A DNA stretch of 64,000 bases, from contig NC_036457.1 of NCBI RefSeq assembly GCF_002775205.1, positions 2,814,975 through 2,878,974 on the forward strand, written 5' to 3'. Position 1 is the first letter of the stretch. Each line of letters begins with the position of its first letter. The DNA comes from Xiphophorus maculatus. Its lineage: Eukaryota; Chordata; Actinopteri; Cyprinodontiformes; Poeciliidae. Under the pieces are notes generated by a model. It ran no database searches. It was not told where the DNA came from and saw only the letters and a list, made by a program, of their open reading frames with translations. This document shows positions 27,301 through 39,300 of the stretch, one piece after another. Both the position numbers and the translations under genes were made by a program.

Positions 27301-30300
27301 AATCCAGGCAGAAGAGACAATTTCCACATTAACATGGTCTGGATCACATCGTCAGCTGTTGACAAGAACTGCTAATCTACATCCTTTGCTTTTGCTGCTT
27401 CTTTTCAAAAATAATAAATAAATGATAAATTAATTATTATTAATTTAAAGAATTGAATAGAACAAAAATATCCTTTATTGTCCCACAATGGGGAAATTTC
27501 TGTGCAGAAGTAGCAAAGTGACATACAATAACAGCAAATAAATAAATAACAATATTGTACAATATGGGAAAAATTTCAGCATAAACACTGCATAATTTTA
27601 AAAAAATACTCCAGTCCAGAATAATCTGCAAATCAGTTGGTTGATTAAACCATCTACAAATTGTGTGTCTATTTGACAATTTAATTAATTAATTATTTTC
27701 AGACCCTGCAATTAACTTGATTAAAACTTTTAATTAAGTTCCACCACTAGTTTTTTTTATTATTGCAAGTAAATAATTCAGCTAAAAAAGCAAACAGATG
27801 AAAATAATCTACTTTTCTGGTACAGGCTCCCAGTTGTTAGAGGAAGGAACCCATTCTGGAAACACCCAGCTGCTGTGGTTCTCTTCCCGGCTGAAAGCAC
27901 AGAAACATGGTCGAAAATAACAAGTTTAGTAAATATACAAAAACAAATGTTTCTAGCTGCATGAGTAAAAAAATTTTCTACTCATTTTGTGATTGAAGTA
28001 AAAACATCCAAGTCTGAAACATGGTGAGAAAATCTTACAATTTCTTTGTCATCTCAGCAGAATCCAGAATTGTTCTCATGATACTAAAGTCGATTCCGTT
28101 GTGAGGTTTGCCATTTTGGCTCCTCTGCTGGGGAACATAAACAATCAAAATGAGTTTTTCACATAATTCACCAAAAGAGATTATTTTATTGATAATTAAG
28201 TTTAGGTTTATTAAGAAACAAAAATTCGATTAAAGTACAGTAGCCCTTCATCTGTTTCCATGAAGTAAAATTAGCAGTAAGCAATATTTAGACAAACTAT
28301 CAATCTCTGATTTTATTTCAATGTCAAATTAATATAAATATTAACTAATGAGTCAGTAGTATCTAAACAATTAAAATTACAATGTCAAACTCAGTGTATT
28401 TAATGAAAGTAAATATTAAACATCATCTTACTTGGTGAAAAACTGGAAGAAATTTCTCTCGTCCCCCAAAATCTGATTCAGCATCTGACACTTCTTGATA
28501 TTCCTCTTCCTCGTCGGCTTCTTCATCTTCTATATCTGGCACAAAGTCTTTCTCAACGTCATTAAGTTTTCTCTTTCGACCTTGACCACAAACATAAAAT
28601 CACAAAATGTAGCATCACACAAAGTCGCCATTTTTTCTTCACGTTTATATGCTTTTTTTGGGAACCAAACTTTCTATTTATGCACACATTAATTCACATT
28701 TTTTAGTTTCTTTTACCCGTTTTTTCATCAACACTGATTACAAATGAATTTGGTTTTAGTCAAACAGAAGCTATAATATCTGACGGAGACATCCACTGTA
28801 CCTTTTGTCTGTTTGGAAGATTTCTGTTCGGATTCTTCGTCTTCGTGCAGGTCGGAGCCGAGTTCATCTCTGGGATGAGAGAAAACCTCTTTGGCTAAAA
28901 GCTGGAGGTACTTCAATGCCCTGGAAGATTTTTGGTTGAGTATTAAACACTGTAGAGTCACTGGAAAAATATAGAACTTCATATTTGCAAGTTGAGAATC
29001 CACATGGCTAATAGATGATATGGTTCCTTGCAGACTTTGCATCAAATTTCCTGAATTCTCATAAATTTCCCCAAAGTGTTATGTATAAATTCAAGAGTTC
29101 ACTAAGAGTTTTGGATATTTCTGCAAACTGTCCAGATCTCTGAAAACTTTTCAAAACTGTGTCTACCGTAGTGACATCATGTGACCTACGCTTTAGCAGC
29201 TCCTCTCTGGCGACGGCCCCCTGACTGGACCTCCTCTTCAGGTTCAGCAGGAGGATCTGGTTCCTTTTCATCCGGTGGGTCTCTAACTTCCCATTTAGGC
29301 TTCTTTCTGACATACTTTCTTTTCGGCTTCAGTGACCCATTTTCCTGCTGAACAGAATTTTCTACAACACTGCCTCCAGTTTTTCCAGTCGGCAGGTCCC
29401 CAGCAGCAGAGGCAGTTTCTGCAGGTTGTGTTTTCTTGGGTCTTTTTGGTTTTCTAGGAGTTATTACTGTATCAACAGAGTCTGCAGGAATTGTTTGTGG
29501 TGATTCTTTTTCTCCATTTGTGGTCTGTTGTTCAGGTGTTTTAGTTTTTCTCTGTTTTGTGGGAGTCTTTCGAGAGGTTGCTCCTTTCCCCACTGACTTT
29601 CGAGAGGATTTCTGTTTGACCCTTTTAACAATATCCTTGTCATCGGTTTCAAAATCAACATATTTAGAATTTCCCTTTCGTTGTCGTCCTCTTAAGCTAT
29701 AAGACAAACAAATATCCTGCTCTGATGGCGTATCCAGCCCTGCAAGGAGAGGTTGAATTATTTTACAGTGATTTGCAAAGCAATTTTTCCAAAAAATAAC
29801 ATTAAAAAAATCTGAACGGTGTGCACTCCACATGCAAAATTGTGAAAAACTGACATTTCCATCATGGTGTTCACGCCCCATTCCAATTGTAAAACACAAT
29901 GATTATGCTACAGGGTCAGAGACATACTTAGCAATGAATAAATCCCTTTTATTAACTTTCCCTACAACTCAGAAGCAAAATGTTGTTTGTTTGTGAAATC
30001 AAACTGTTCTAATTTGACAGTAAAGGATTAGAAACACCTTTAATTTTCTCGAAAATGTTTTTTATGCATCAGCAAATTAAGACTTTTTAAAAATCCAGTA
30101 AAAGCATGATTTCATGACACTTGAAATAACCAACAAATGTTGCTTTCCAGTCATTTGAGATATTGATATAGCATTGATGACATATGTGATCTGAGGTAAG
30201 ACCCAAAACTATGTTCAAGACATTCTCCATCCCATCTGACAAATTTTACGTGATCAATAAATGAGTGTATTTGTAAGACCCTTGAAAAAGCATATATATA

Positions 30301-30517
30301 CTTTTGCTTCTGCTTCTTAAAATCTAATTAAAATGCATTAACCTTCATGATTATAATGTGAAAACAGTTCGAGGAGTGCAAGATAGCGTGTTTCAATAGA
30401 AGTAAATTAGAAATGTACACTGTTTTGGAAAGAAAAGTTGTGTTTTTAAACGCTTTATGTGTCTAAAACATATGAGGTGTGCTTTAACAAACCTTGTCCA
30501 GAGTCATCGGGATCCAT
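12340..30517 (-). CDS. gtf3c2: General transcription factor 3C polypeptide 2 (TFIIIC110)
   Basis: WD40 subunit of TFIIIC, the B-box-binding complex that recruits TFIIIB and RNA polymerase III to tRNA genes in the nucleus. Exons in transcript order: 30517-30493 ([11 protein letters not shown]), 29739-29190, 28920-28802, 28580-28432, 28124-28039, 27890-27813, 27216-27115, 27019-26792, 26667-26556, 26043-25926, 20645-20614, 20508-20379, 20234-20090, 17603-17442, 16341-16263, 14795-14676, 14576-14361, 13644-13537, 12576-12340. They total 2,796 nt, in frame, 931 residues (human about 911). Exons 2-4 give a basic/acidic disordered N-terminus with AT-hook-like [14 protein letters not shown] and the [15 protein letters not shown] helix. 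The WD40 propeller follows ([71 protein letters not shown]). Alignment to the human protein from memory is clear throughout. The 5.3 kb intron 20646-25925 holds TTAA repeats and a SINE-like piece. Confidence 0.96.
15205..15588. mobile_element. TTAA-flanked MITE (384 bp)
   Basis: TTAA sits on both sides (15201-15204 and 15589-15592). The left end is AGAGGGGTTATTATGC and the right end CATGGTTCCCTT, which form imperfect inverted repeats (A-GGGGTTATTATG against AAGGGAACCATG). There is no coding frame. It lies in a gtf3c2 intron. TTAA targets suggest piggyBac-type mobilisation; this is inference. Confidence 0.6.
15729..15935 (-). mobile_element. tRNA-derived SINE with 14-bp target duplication
   Basis: On the minus strand the 5' end reads like a tRNA: A box GTGGCGCAGGGGGTTAGC and B box GGTTCGACTCC about 45 bases later. 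A tRNA-unrelated tail follows (GCCACATGTCTTCCCCC, then CTTCCTGTCTCTA). The body is flanked by perfect direct repeats ATATTTAGATTTTT at 15715-15728 and 15936-15949, the mark of LINE-driven retroposition. It lies in a gtf3c2 intron in the sense orientation of that gene. It is not a functional tRNA gene because the acceptor stem and 3' half do not pair. Confidence 0.88.
21686..22105 (-). repeat. TTAA-family dispersed repeat, copy 2 (gtf3c2 intron)
   Basis: The minus-strand copy begins (plus strand) 'aaaggtgacctactatgcttccttgaacgggttaggg', continues with 'aaatccaaataagctgc', 'ggccacgccccccaactc', 'catctttgaacagcagaa', 'accagctgaccaaa' and fades after 'gttgctaggtgacg'. The same landmarks in the same order occur at 39500-39990. 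The right end is approximate. Confidence 0.65.
25468..25590 (+). mobile_element. tRNA-like SINE fragment
   Basis: A-box-like TGGGTCAATGGGAAGAG and a perfect B box GGTTCGATTCC (25514-25524) are spaced as in a tRNA head, followed by 'ctttctcccaccacaaaatg' unrelated to tRNA. No clear target duplication was found. It lies in a gtf3c2 intron, antisense to that gene. Confidence 0.5.
25629..25890 (+). repeat. TTAA-family dispersed repeat, copy 3 (short)
   Basis: TTAA at 25625-25628 is followed by AGAGAACCTGTTGTGCAAAATTC, then 'ttttgtgcttccatttgggtttt', 'gtgtctggaaaataagccgc', 'cacctagcaaccc' and an end 'catgtcacctttac'. Compared with 43426-44066 the right half is deleted. It lies in a gtf3c2 intron. 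Confidence 0.65.
27465..27560. repeat. Retroelement tail-like sequence 'tcctttattgtcccacaatgggga'
   Basis: The phrase 'tttattgtcccacaatggggaaatttc' resembles the 3' ends of fish non-LTR retroelements, and an AAATAAATAAATAA run is nearby. Nothing else of an element is visible. The assignment rests on resemblance only. Confidence 0.3.
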
Positions 30518-31278
30518 TGGCTCCAAGTTATTTATGTGAGGGTTGTCCTGCAATAAGCTCCGTCATCTATGGGACATTGTTCAGCTTCGATTTACTGTAC
30601 ACTGGATGAGAGCATGATAATTCAGTAATATTGCATTATTTTTTTAGTTTGTTTTTAAGAAACTTTCAGAACAATTGGAAATAACTACAATGAGTTTAAG
30701 CAGAAAACAATTCACTACACATATAATGGAGATATTCAATCCAAATTGCATTCGATTCAGTAAAAGTAAAGGACTAGTTCGCGGTTTAATAGCTCTATAT
30801 AAAAATATATAAAACTAATAATAGTTTATCAAGTTCAGATTCTAATTTAGAGTTAATCAAATGCAGTACAGACAGAGAAAAGCAATAAAATAGACATTTA
30901 CTGAAGATAGGAACCAGATGCTAACTCTGGCGTTATGGAGATATACTGTCACTATGTACACCAGACTCCATTGAAAAAAATTATACTTTGCGTTTACTGA
31001 GTATTAGCAGAGTTCATACAAGAAATTAACAAATAAAAATCATCACGCTGCATTGTATCACGTTTCCCGTTGTTTCGGTACATTTTTATTCGCAAAATAA
31101 ATAAAATAGAAAGTTATTTCAGTTATAAAAGTCGGTTGTTTTCCTAGCAAGTCAGCGCCTTTGAGCCTCGCATTTTGGCTAACACACGGCTAAGCTAACG
31201 GGCTAATATAGTAGTAGCCTGTGGTGCTACTTTCACCTCGATACTACGGAAATGAAAATCACCAGTGATCACCACTGA

Positions 31279-31470
31279 TTGCCACCATTAAAACCCAATC
31301 GTGAGAGGGTCTTGGACTTCCACCCCGGTGGCAAAGCCTGGAATCCCTCGTACCAAACTCGGGATACCGGACACCAACAGCACGGGATCGAATCCCGAGC
31401 GCAGCTCTCGGGAACAAACAGGTGGATGATGATGGACTACGCAGAGCGAAAACCGTCGTAAAAGATACAC
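31279..31470. other. GC-richer segment with inverted repeat, upstream of gtf3c2 coding start
   Basis: This lies in the 5' UTR intron of gtf3c2. CTCGGGAT near 31359 and ATCCCGAG near 31393 pair as an inverted repeat, and CGGGATCGAATCCCG is itself a hairpin resembling a tRNA B box in reverse. Open frames exist on both strands (31279-31461 and 31288-31470) but neither has a recognisable domain. It may be an old SINE or part of the CpG-rich promoter. Confidence 0.3.
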
Positions 31471-31508
31471 TACCTACTATTTAGTCAGAAAGAAAAATCT
31501 GCAAATAC

Positions 31509-31600
31509 CTCCAGCGTCGGTCCCGCTTAATCTGATCAACCAGACCTACAATATCACTACATCAGACCGCCATGTTACTGTAGAGGTATGGTGGTCTACA
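31509..31600 (-). promoter_or_regulatory. gtf3c2 promoter and untranslated first exon, with YY1-like motif
   Basis: On the minus strand AACATGGCGGTC (plus 31565-31576) matches the YY1 motif AAnATGGCGGC, which in vertebrates often overlaps the start site of housekeeping genes. About 60 bases downstream is a splice donor GGAG|GTATTT (exon end 31509). The next exon starts at 30547 (acceptor TTGCAG) and holds the ATG at 30517. So the first exon is non-coding and short. No TATA box was seen. Confidence 0.55.
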
Positions 31601-31609
31601 CCGCCCCCT

Positions 31610-33284
31610 GTCAGGACAAAGTGGAATTACAAGAAATTCGTTTCCACATCACTGGTGCCCAAAAGTTGTACTCAAGTAGCCTCAGAGTCACTTATTCTGA
31701 AGTCCCTAGCCACTTATTGAATATATTTTTGCTCAAGTAAAGGTAAAAAGTAATTTCTGTAGTAGCATATTTGTAGTAAAAATATTCAAAGTATAAACAA
31801 ACATATTATTACTACTGCTGTTGCAAAGTTTGATACATATGGCAGACATATTGGATTTTGAGGAATTTCCAAGTCAAATTTTCCATTTCAGGGGCTATTT
31901 AATTTTTTTCCTGGTGCTTATATCAAAGATTATATAAATAGCCAACTTGAAGAAGGTTAGGCTTATATTTGTACAGTTTCACCTAATAAATTAGGCTTAA
32001 AATGACTAAATATCAGAATCAAATGTTTGCCTTATATCTATAAGAATTTGAACAATTATTTTTCACTTTACCACAGGAACTCATTAGAATTTTTTTGTTG
32101 TTACAATAAAGAGAACATGGTCCATATCTTTCAAAATGTGAGTTTTCAAGATCTGGAATTCAATCTGAAATGAAAAATTCAGAAGGTCACTGAAAATGAA
32201 AGAGGGGGAAAAAAGTTAACTTTTTGCAGAGAATGTGCTATATGTAAAAGTCAAAATGATAGGTTTGTCTTTTTGAAAAACAAGCAACACCTCAGAAACA
32301 ATTAAAATGCTCAGTGGGAAGCTCTTAAAACAAATTAATTCAAGACTTGATTCTTTAGTTTGGTTTGAAAAAAAATGTGCAAAAGGCAGAAAACAAGAAG
32401 AAAATACATTAATTAACATTTCATCAGCTGAAAAAAAATCTGTTAAATATTAGAGCTAGAAATAACTGAAATTAACATGTCTAACAACAGCGGATGTAAA
32501 TCGCAGAGAACATGGACATTAATCTATCAATATCAGGAATACATTAGGAGACAATAACAAATCTGCAAACAGGACATTTTAAATTCTTTTTTCCCTTCAT
32601 CAGTCGACAAAATGTATTCATGCAGTCTAAAAGTTTTTCTGCTGTGTGTGAACTTTATGTAGCTGTAGACTTCATATAATATTAGGATCAGTTTGAGTAG
32701 AGGAAACCAATCATATTTAATCTCTTTTTGTGCTTTTGACACTGAAAATATTGAAGACTAAAACTTAATGTGTTTTTTTTTTGTTAGTAAGATCCACACA
32801 AACAGAAGTGTAACACATTTGTTGGGGATGAAAAGGTTGGAAAAGTCTATTTTACACATAAGAGAAAGGCATTTGACTTTTAGAAACACAGTTACTGAGT
32901 TGGTGCTACTTTAATTTTTCTCCTGTCTTTCATCTGATGAAGCCACAGATGTAAATAGAACAAAATGAGGTTAGACAGATCAAACTTATGAGGCACACAG
33001 TGTTGTCAGAGAGAACAAAATACGTTCTCAAATAAAATATGCTGACATTCTCACGTTGTGTAGAACCGACTTTACCTTCTACGGTTAACAACAAAGACAG
33101 GAAGGTTTTAAAAGAATTAGAAAGAATTAAAAACTGTTGAAAACGCCCAGATAAATGTTGTGACTACATTTAGTGTTAAGTCCACAACTTCATGCTATAC
33201 GTCCTTCATCAGCTCAAAGTTTTATTTGTACTACACTTCCTGTTGTCGTCTCATCTTTAGTAGGAGTAGCCGTCTGTTGCATCA
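31610..33284. other. Intergenic region between znf512 and gtf3c2
   Basis: No gene, RNA or mobile element was recognised. It is AT-rich; short open frames on the minus strand at 32216-32742 look like chance. Confidence 0.5.
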
Positions 33285-33290
33285 TTTATT
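33285..33290 (-). terminator. Poly(A) signal AATAAA candidate of znf512
   Basis: Minus-strand AATAAA lies about 39 bases after the znf512 stop codon (33329-33331). It was assigned by position and motif. Confidence 0.45.
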
Positions 33291-33328
33291 TTAGCAGCTG
33301 ATGCAGGATCCTATCAGGCATTTCTCCA

Positions 33329-36300
33329 TCATTTTGCAGCATCAGCATGTGGCTCCATGATGTCAGGCCGTTTCAGGTTCCACTGGTCGATCTGGCGCTG
33401 CGTGCCATGAAGCCTGGCTTCCACCTCACTGCTGCCGAAACCGAAGCAGTCCGTCTGTTTCCCATCCACCATCCCGGTTTCTCCTATCGTTTCTCCCTTA
33501 ATCCTCCCTTTGAGCTCCATTATCTCATCGCTGTTCTCCTCTGATTTGATCATGTCCGCCATGTGCATGTCGATGTGTTCCGGTCCCAGCACGGCTTCCT
33601 TGCGGTCCATGTCCAACCACACTGGTCCCGCTGGAGGTTCTAGGGAAGTGTAGTGGAGCTCTGGCTCATCTTGTGAGTGGAGGTTCTGCTGCTCCGGGTG
33701 GAGGAACTGGGTTTGGTGCTGCAGGTGATACAGAGGCTGCAGTGGATGCTGCAGGGGCTGCTGCTGGTGGTGGTGGTGATGATGATGATGATAATGGTGA
33801 TGCTGCTGTTGGTGCAGGTGGTGGTAGTGGTACTGGTCAACAGTTTGCTTGTTTGCATGGGCTGACTCTTTTGGTTGGTTCTTGAGGAACTTCTCAAACT
33901 TCTTAGAGGCTTTTTTGTTTGTTACAAACCAGTCCTGTTAGGACATAAAGCGAAGATATAAGTGAAAATAAAATGGGTAAGTAAAGCAGCTAAGGATGGA
34001 AGTAATTACTATTAACTGTTGACTATCATCACATCACTATCTACAATAAGTCTGAAGAATTCTGAATTAATATGAGTTACAACAACATTTAATTTCCATT
34101 TGGAATCAATAAAGTATTTTAAATTTTGAATCCAATTTGATTTAATATTTTATTGGATAAAAATTAGTTCCAATCGATTAAATATGCGCTTAAGCCTTCT
34201 TAATAGTATTGTAGTTTGGCCGCCATCCAGCAGAGGGCACCAATGGTCACCCTTAGGCAGCCTTTGTTATAGAAATTAAAGATGGCGGCTAACCCAGGAC
34301 GGCAAAGAGAAGCGGTCCAAGCAGAGTTCGGTGCGGGATGCAAAATGCACTTTAAGAGGTTCTGTTTTAAAATAGAAACACTAAACAAGTTCCTTAAGTT
34401 TCACTTTAATAGCGCGGATTCACCCGAGCTGCGTGACGGGATGCTGAAAAAGATGTAAAATAGGAAAAAAATCATTGTGTCTATAAACGTTAATTTTTTT
34501 AAATCTGTGGTGAGTTAATGCGCAAAGTTGTAACATTCCTTAGGAGGAACCAAACGGTATTTATGTATGAACATCTTTCTGTTCGTGGCCACAATTTTCT
34601 ATTTATTCAGTTATACAGCTGACACAAAATAATGTAAAAATTTAATGATGCTTTTTTTATTTTTAAATTCACCATATTATTTAAGATTTTGCAATTTATA
34701 TTATGGAAAGATGACCGGTCTTCTTAATCCATAAAACACTCAGATTTTAAGAAAATGGCTGGTTGGCTGATTAATATGATCAACTTTAGATTAAGTCTGT
34801 TGATAATTTGCATCACTAAAGCTTCTCAGTTTATTGGATTTTATATTATGTCATCTGCTTCTTGCAGTGAACAGTCTACCTAGAAGAACTGCTTTTCTTC
34901 AAGAACCAAGATACATATTATTTTCCCAAACTAATTCTCAAAAATATAAATATGTACATGACCATAAAGTTTTATTCAGAAATAAAATCTTTTCTGTACC
35001 TTTCTGAGCCTATTAACAGATATAATAGAATAAATTAATACAATGGAGTCATCAGCATAAAGCGTGACCGTAATGGAACAAAAGAAGCATATCCAAAGCA
35101 AGAAACTTGGTAATTTATTATTACCTGTGAGTGGACTGAGTTTATGTGATATTTCACTCCACTTTCAGAATTAAACTCCTTGTTGCAGATCAAACATCTG
35201 TATTTTCCAGCCTCAAATTCACCCTGAAAAAGGACAAAACAAACCTTAAAGTAAGAATATTTGTACATATATAAGTTATTAAATACGCTAAACAATTGCT
35301 TTTACACCTATTACTTTTTAATTCAGAGTTTATGTTTTTATTTAAGGATATAGAAAACCGAAAATGCAGAAAAATATGTTTGTTTGATATATTTAATTTG
35401 TTCCAAGATTTAACTGAATTTTCTGGAAATGATCTTTCTAGACACAGAACAGATAATGTACCTTTGTGCACAATCCCAGGTGAGCTTTCAGCCCAGACAC
35501 ACTGGTGTATGTGCAGTCACAGCCCTGAGGGAAGAATATAGCGCAACACATCACATGAGTTTCACTTTATTGATACTGAAACAATGTATTTTTTTAAGTT
35601 GGTATAGGTAAAGTAGAAAAAAAAGCATTTTAGAAGTGTAAATCCAAAAGTCTGCTATAACTTCATGGTGATATTTCTATGAATGGAGGAGCTTTGAGTT
35701 TAAATTAATAAAAATCCAATAATAATTTTAAAAAACACCACATGCGAAATGAACCCATGACTTTAATAGGAGGTGCAATGTCTGTAAAACACGCAAAGTA
35801 TACTCAGAAAACTATTTGATGCTGTTGCCCCTGTAAACGCTTTCTATTGTCTGGTTCAGGCTATAAGGCATGTCAAAGCTGGCAGTACCTAACAGCAGCT
35901 CGAAATAGATTGCAAATAAATCATCAACTTAATTTTAAATCAGATTAACTGTTCAGGTTTAAAATGTAATTCCGGTAAACGTCAAATAAAAGTGTGTCCT
36001 ACCTGGTTGGGACAGTGAACTTTCCTCTGCAGCTTCACCTCATTCTTCCACTTCCTCAGCACCTCTTGGCTGAACGCCGGCAGGCCTGGTCGGGCGTATT
36101 TCAACTGGAAATGGCAACAAAATGAAAAAATTAAAAGCCTAGGAGTTTCCATAAAACCAATTTTTGTGATCAGTAACATTCTTCATGCCTTCTTATCGTC
36201 AGGCACAAGGTCTGACTGAAACTTCCTCTTGGGCCAGTCCTTTGGCAGTTCATTGTTGGCGATCTCAGCCAGGTGGAAGTTGGCCACCTGTGCAGAGGCG

Positions 36301-39300
36301 CGCTGCACTCTGCCGCTGGGCGTCCGCTCTGGGTTAGCCTCCCTCTGGGCCTTCAGGGCCTCGTCCTCTTCAGGCTTCTGGGGCGTCTGGAAGGAACGAG
36401 TGGAAGTCTTGATCAAAATGCAACATTAGCAGTAGGTTTCTAGCTAATTACTAGAAGTGACGAATTACTGTAAATGTGTAAAGGCAACTTACAGGAGCAT
36501 GCTCTGATTTCAGGTGGTACTCCAGACCAGCCTTGGATTTGTATGCTTTCCCACAGTGGGAGCAATTCAGCAGCAACTTCTCCAGCTCAGACTCTTCCTT
36601 CCCACACTTCTTCATGTGGTACACATAGCCCATGATGCTGGTGAAGGCAGCAGTGCAGCCCTGGGGAATAAAAGGTATTTGTGAGTCTTTTATGGTTTTA
36701 AAACAAACCAAACTGCAATGTGATCAACACCTCACTTCTTTAGAGCATTTCAGTTTGCCGAGTCTCTTCAGGATTTTACGCAGTTTGTCTTTGATGGCGC
36801 GGTCGTCAAGGCCCTTGGTGTCATCAGCTGATGGCTTTCAAGATTAGAAAAGTTAATGTCAGGATTCTGGCATTGCAGATATTACAGCACACTTATAAAT
36901 AACACCTGTTGCACATGATGTACGCATTATAAAGGATTAAATCAAACATTTAAAACTGCAGCAGATGAAACAAAAACAAGCATAAATGCTATTTTTTGAG
37001 CAACAGAACAGTAACAGTTTTACTTTACAATGGACAGTATACTTTGGAGGCCTAAAACACACAATAAATCAAGAAAACATCAGGTTTTACTATTGGAAAG
37101 TTGTGTGTTATGCACTGCTAGCATCCCTGCTAACACTGCAACAGAAATAAAGGGGACATAAATAATGATCTTACCAGGTTGCTGTGGTCAGCCATGATGT
37201 GATACTTCATCCCTGTGGAGGATTTAAGCTGCTTCCCGCAGTGCTGACAGGTAAAAGGTTGCTGCAGATTGACAAGACATTTTTAACAAACTTAATACTT
37301 TACACCAAGTACTTAAACAAGGCATAAATGTGATTATACCCCACATGATCTTAATAAATACTTAGGAGTGTATTTTATTGAGATTGTATATGGTAGACCA
37401 AGATAAATTGGTGCATCATGTTAAAGTGGAAGGACAATAATAAAAAAACCCTGAAAGGTGTGTCATACATTTCTGTAAAGACTTCAGTGGTTTGTCAGAG
37501 AACATTATTTATTAAAAATCATCAGCGGTCAGGGCAGCAGAGTGGAAAAATGTAAAGAAGGGTGAAGTTAGAAAATCATCTCAACATCCCACAAACTTCT
37601 GTTCAATCCTGAATTGCTATTTACAGATATTGCTTGTGCAAAGATTTAGAAATGTGCAAGTATGTGGAAAGAATAAACAAAAAAACTAACATCTATGTAA
37701 TTAATTAAAATCAGTCTGTTAAAGTCACTGCCATATATTAAATACTTGTAAAATAGTAATAATTTTATTTTGAGAGATGCCCGCCTCATTTCCCATCAGT
37801 AAACTTCTTGGTTTAGTAAAAAAATCATTTTAATTTTAAATCTGCCATGGGTGTGAATAATTCCTGCAATGTTTTGTTTCAAAAGTACAAATGCACACCA
37901 CACATTTCAGATTTCTATTTGCAGAAATTACATCCTTTTCATTCTCATCTTTCTCACAGTTATGATCTACTCTTGTTGTATCACATGAAATCCCAATAAA
38001 ATTCACTGAATTTTTCAGTTGGAATGGGACAGTTTGAAGTGAATGAATGAATATAAATGTAATATATATGATATTTATAATATAACATTTTCAGGGTGGT
38101 GTTTGAAGCCTCACCAGTCTGCAGTTCTCCATGTGTTTCTTCAGCCCCTCCACAGTTTTCCTGCTCACACTTTTACATTTGGGACACGTCACTCTCCCTT
38201 TGGCCACAATCTGGAGCTGCCAGCGCTCCTCTTGGCTTCCTGGAGACGGAGCACAGCAAGAATAACAATAAAGTCTTACTATCAGAGACGTAAATATCTG
38301 AATACCAAACTAACAGATTATCTGTACATTTAATGAATGTACAGTATTAATGTTTTGGATAATTTTACACACAACACTTAAGGATCAAGTTTATTTCTCA
38401 AACTACAGGACTACTTCCTTGATCCAGTGCAACTTGAATGTGCAGGTGATATTTAGTTTTAATACTAATTAAAAAACCAAAAATTAGATTATTTTTAATG
38501 AAGCTGTTCTAACCTGGAGGGTAGGTTGGAGGTTCCTTCTTGATTGGAAGAATGATGGGTTTCTGATCTTCATTCATTTGGACAGTTGAGCTCCTACTAA
38601 CACTGACTGCATCTAAAATTGAGATACATGAAATAAGTTTCTTTATTACTGCGTCAAATTTATAATGTAATGTGTTCTCAGCTGAATCCAAATCAGACTT
38701 TTGTCCTGTAAAAAGTTAAACCTGTTGGACAGGACGGAGACCTACAGGACATGCTGCCCTCTGGTGGTGGAAGGAAGTTATTTACAGCAAGGCCTGGCTC
38801 CACTTCTGCTCTCTGGACCTTCTTCATGTTCATGTCTTTGAAATATAATACGAAAATAACATTGAGCTATCTTATGTAACAAGCTAGCTCTTGTGTCATA
38901 TGAGAAACATATTCCAGTGATTACCGGGTCTCCAGATGTTTCCTCGTTCCCTGTTTGAGTCGCTCCAGACTTGCTCATCCTGGCTTCGGCTGTTTCCCCA
39001 CCTTTGCTCTGGTCTGCCGGAGGATCCGTCTGTTCCTGGATCCCTTCCACCATTCCAGGCCTGATCCTGGCTTTGGTTTCTCCCCGTCCCCCATCCAGAC
39101 TCGGGACCTTGCTCCTGGCTCGTGAGCCAAGCCTGATCCGGTCCAGGATGGCCTCTATCTCTGTCAGGAATCCATGTTTGGGGTTCTTCCCTGCCTGGAG
39201 TCCAGGCTTCAGTGCCTCGCTCCCTGCTGGAGCTCCAGGTCTGTTCCTCAGGCTGCGGCTGCTCCCGACTCGCCTCCGATCCTTCAGGCCAGACGTCCTT

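Noticed and set aside
32185-32205. GAAAATGAAAG as another ISRE
   Set aside because: No promoter or gene start nearby; it shows how often the short core arises by chance in this AT-rich sequence.
33640-33897. Thr/Ser-rich and Gly/Asp-rich frames opposite the znf512 last exon
   Set aside because: They are shadows of the His/Gln codon repeat.
38722-38741. 20-nt znf512 microexon using the nearer AG
   Set aside because: It would shift the frame; the 39-nt version with the upstream AG, or skipping, keeps it.
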